From an uncultured Bacillaceae bacterium (GTDB taxonomy: Bacteria; Bacillota; Bacilli; Bacillales; Cytobacillaceae), in NCBI GenBank assembly GCA_937995745.1, contig CALKIU010000046.1:1-5936 (forward strand): 5,936 bases of DNA, in the 5' to 3' direction. Below the pieces are notes generated by a model. The model had not been told where the DNA came from. It searched no databases and saw only the letters and a program-made list of their open reading frames with translations. A program made the position numbers and the translations under genes. Below, one piece after another: positions 5,503 to 5,936 of the stretch. Positions within the stretch are counted from its first letter, which is position 1. Each line of letters starts with the position of its first letter.

Positions 5503-5781
5503 ATGAGTATTAAACTGAAAGATTACCGGTATTCTTATGTCTTTCTTCTGGTGACGATTATTCTTTTTTCGCGGTCTTTTCTGACGCATGAAAACCCGCT
5601 CTTATATACGTTATCGTTTTTGCTCATTGTAAACCTGACTTGTTTTTCAAATGAGTATTTGGTCATCAAGTATTACAAAAATAACGAAGATAAAGACCCC
5701 AATAAGGGGTACGCCCTGTTCATCATGTTTCAATTGCTGTTTACGCTCATTCTTTTCGGCGCTTTTAAAATGCATGCCTGA
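5503..5781 (+). CDS. Small membrane protein of unknown function
   Basis: This is a 92-residue protein that I do not recognise. Three hydrophobic segments are visible at about 11-27, 33-48 and 70-87. A charged, probably aqueous loop (KYYKNNEDKDPNK, 56-68) lies between the second and third. There are no catalytic or metal-binding motifs beyond a single Cys at 47. The ATG at 5503 is chosen because AAGGGAG at 5486-5492 stands 10 nt before it; the in-frame TTG at 5494 would be far too close to that site. The gene is more AT-rich than its neighbours and stands alone, with its own promoter-like region. I regard it as real because of the ribosome binding site and the clear membrane-protein pattern. 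Confidence 0.72.
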   Translation: MSIKLKDYRYSYVFLLVTIILFSRSFLTHENPLLYTLSFLLIVNLTCFSNEYLVIKYYKNNEDKDPNKGYALFIMFQLLFTLILFGAFKMHA

Positions 5782-5804
5782 TTTTGCGGGCGGAAACGGG
5801 AGGC

Positions 5805-5832
5805 GGGCGCGGAACCTGCCGGACCCTTTTTT
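5805..5832 (+). terminator. Weak candidate terminator after the small membrane protein gene
   Basis: GGG...CGG and CCG...CCC arms (5805-5826) can pair around a six-base loop with a two-by-two internal mismatch, directly followed by six T residues (5827-5832). The position 24 bp after the stop codon is suitable, but the stem is imperfect. The last ~100 bases of the window show no gene. Confidence 0.4.
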
Positions 5833-5936
5833 GAAACCGGGTATGGAGATGTCCGCAGGAAGTGGTTTCCGGTGAGGTTGCGGTTGTCCCAACGGAATAA
5901 ACACTTTCCATGAACCGGCGTTTCCTAAAGGCTGAA

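Noticed and set aside
5647..5904. Minus-strand frame at the right end
   Set aside because: It overlaps the small membrane protein gene, begins with a GTG without a proper ribosome binding site and has a low-complexity Pro/Arg/Lys-rich sequence.

Overview
The window looks like chromosomal DNA from a moderately GC-rich, probably thermophilic member of the Bacillaceae (a Geobacillus/Caldibacillus-type relative). This is inferred from strong AAGGAGG-type ribosome binding sites, ATG starts, U-tract terminators and protein styles; no marker gene fixes the taxon. Five genes are supported, all on the + strand.

Positions 1-823 hold no convincing gene. The first ~90 bases may be the edge of an insertion sequence or the tail of a gene. 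Positions 114-525 are four tandem 103-bp repeats. Each is a dimer of two related ~51-bp monomers built on a GGACAAA...TTTGTCC inverted repeat. One degenerate copy of the monomer stands alone at 661-694.

Positions 738-3731 form a metal/stress module: a P1B-type metal-transporting ATPase with no N-terminal metal-binding domain (824-2737), a separate 73-residue HMA metallochaperone-like protein (2820-3041), and a hemerythrin-like protein related to the C-terminal domain of the iron-centre repair protein RIC/ScdA/YtfE (3148-3645). A strong terminator ends the module (3705-3731). Nearly identical 16-bp CRP/FNR-type palindromes (CTTGATCmCGGTCAAG) precede the ATPase gene and the HMA gene. Both are centred exactly 41.5 bp before the start site predicted from a -10 hexamer, which is the textbook geometry of an activator-dependent class II promoter. 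The simplest reading is one small regulon, switched on by an FNR-like regulator (low oxygen or nitric oxide), that moves a metal ion and protects or senses iron centres. The regulator is not in the window and the metal is not known.

Positions 3761-4999 encode an MFS efflux transporter of the DHA3 (MFS_3) type. Its strand composition differs clearly from the module before it (G- and T-rich rather than C- and A-rich). Two tandem hairpins follow it. After ~380 bases without a recognisable gene, an AT-rich promoter-like stretch leads to a 92-residue membrane protein of unknown function (5503-5781).

The most interesting items are the paired FNR-type promoters, the non-canonical CPG ion-site motif of the ATPase, the loss of two expected metal ligands in the hemerythrin-like protein, and the higher-order repeat array.
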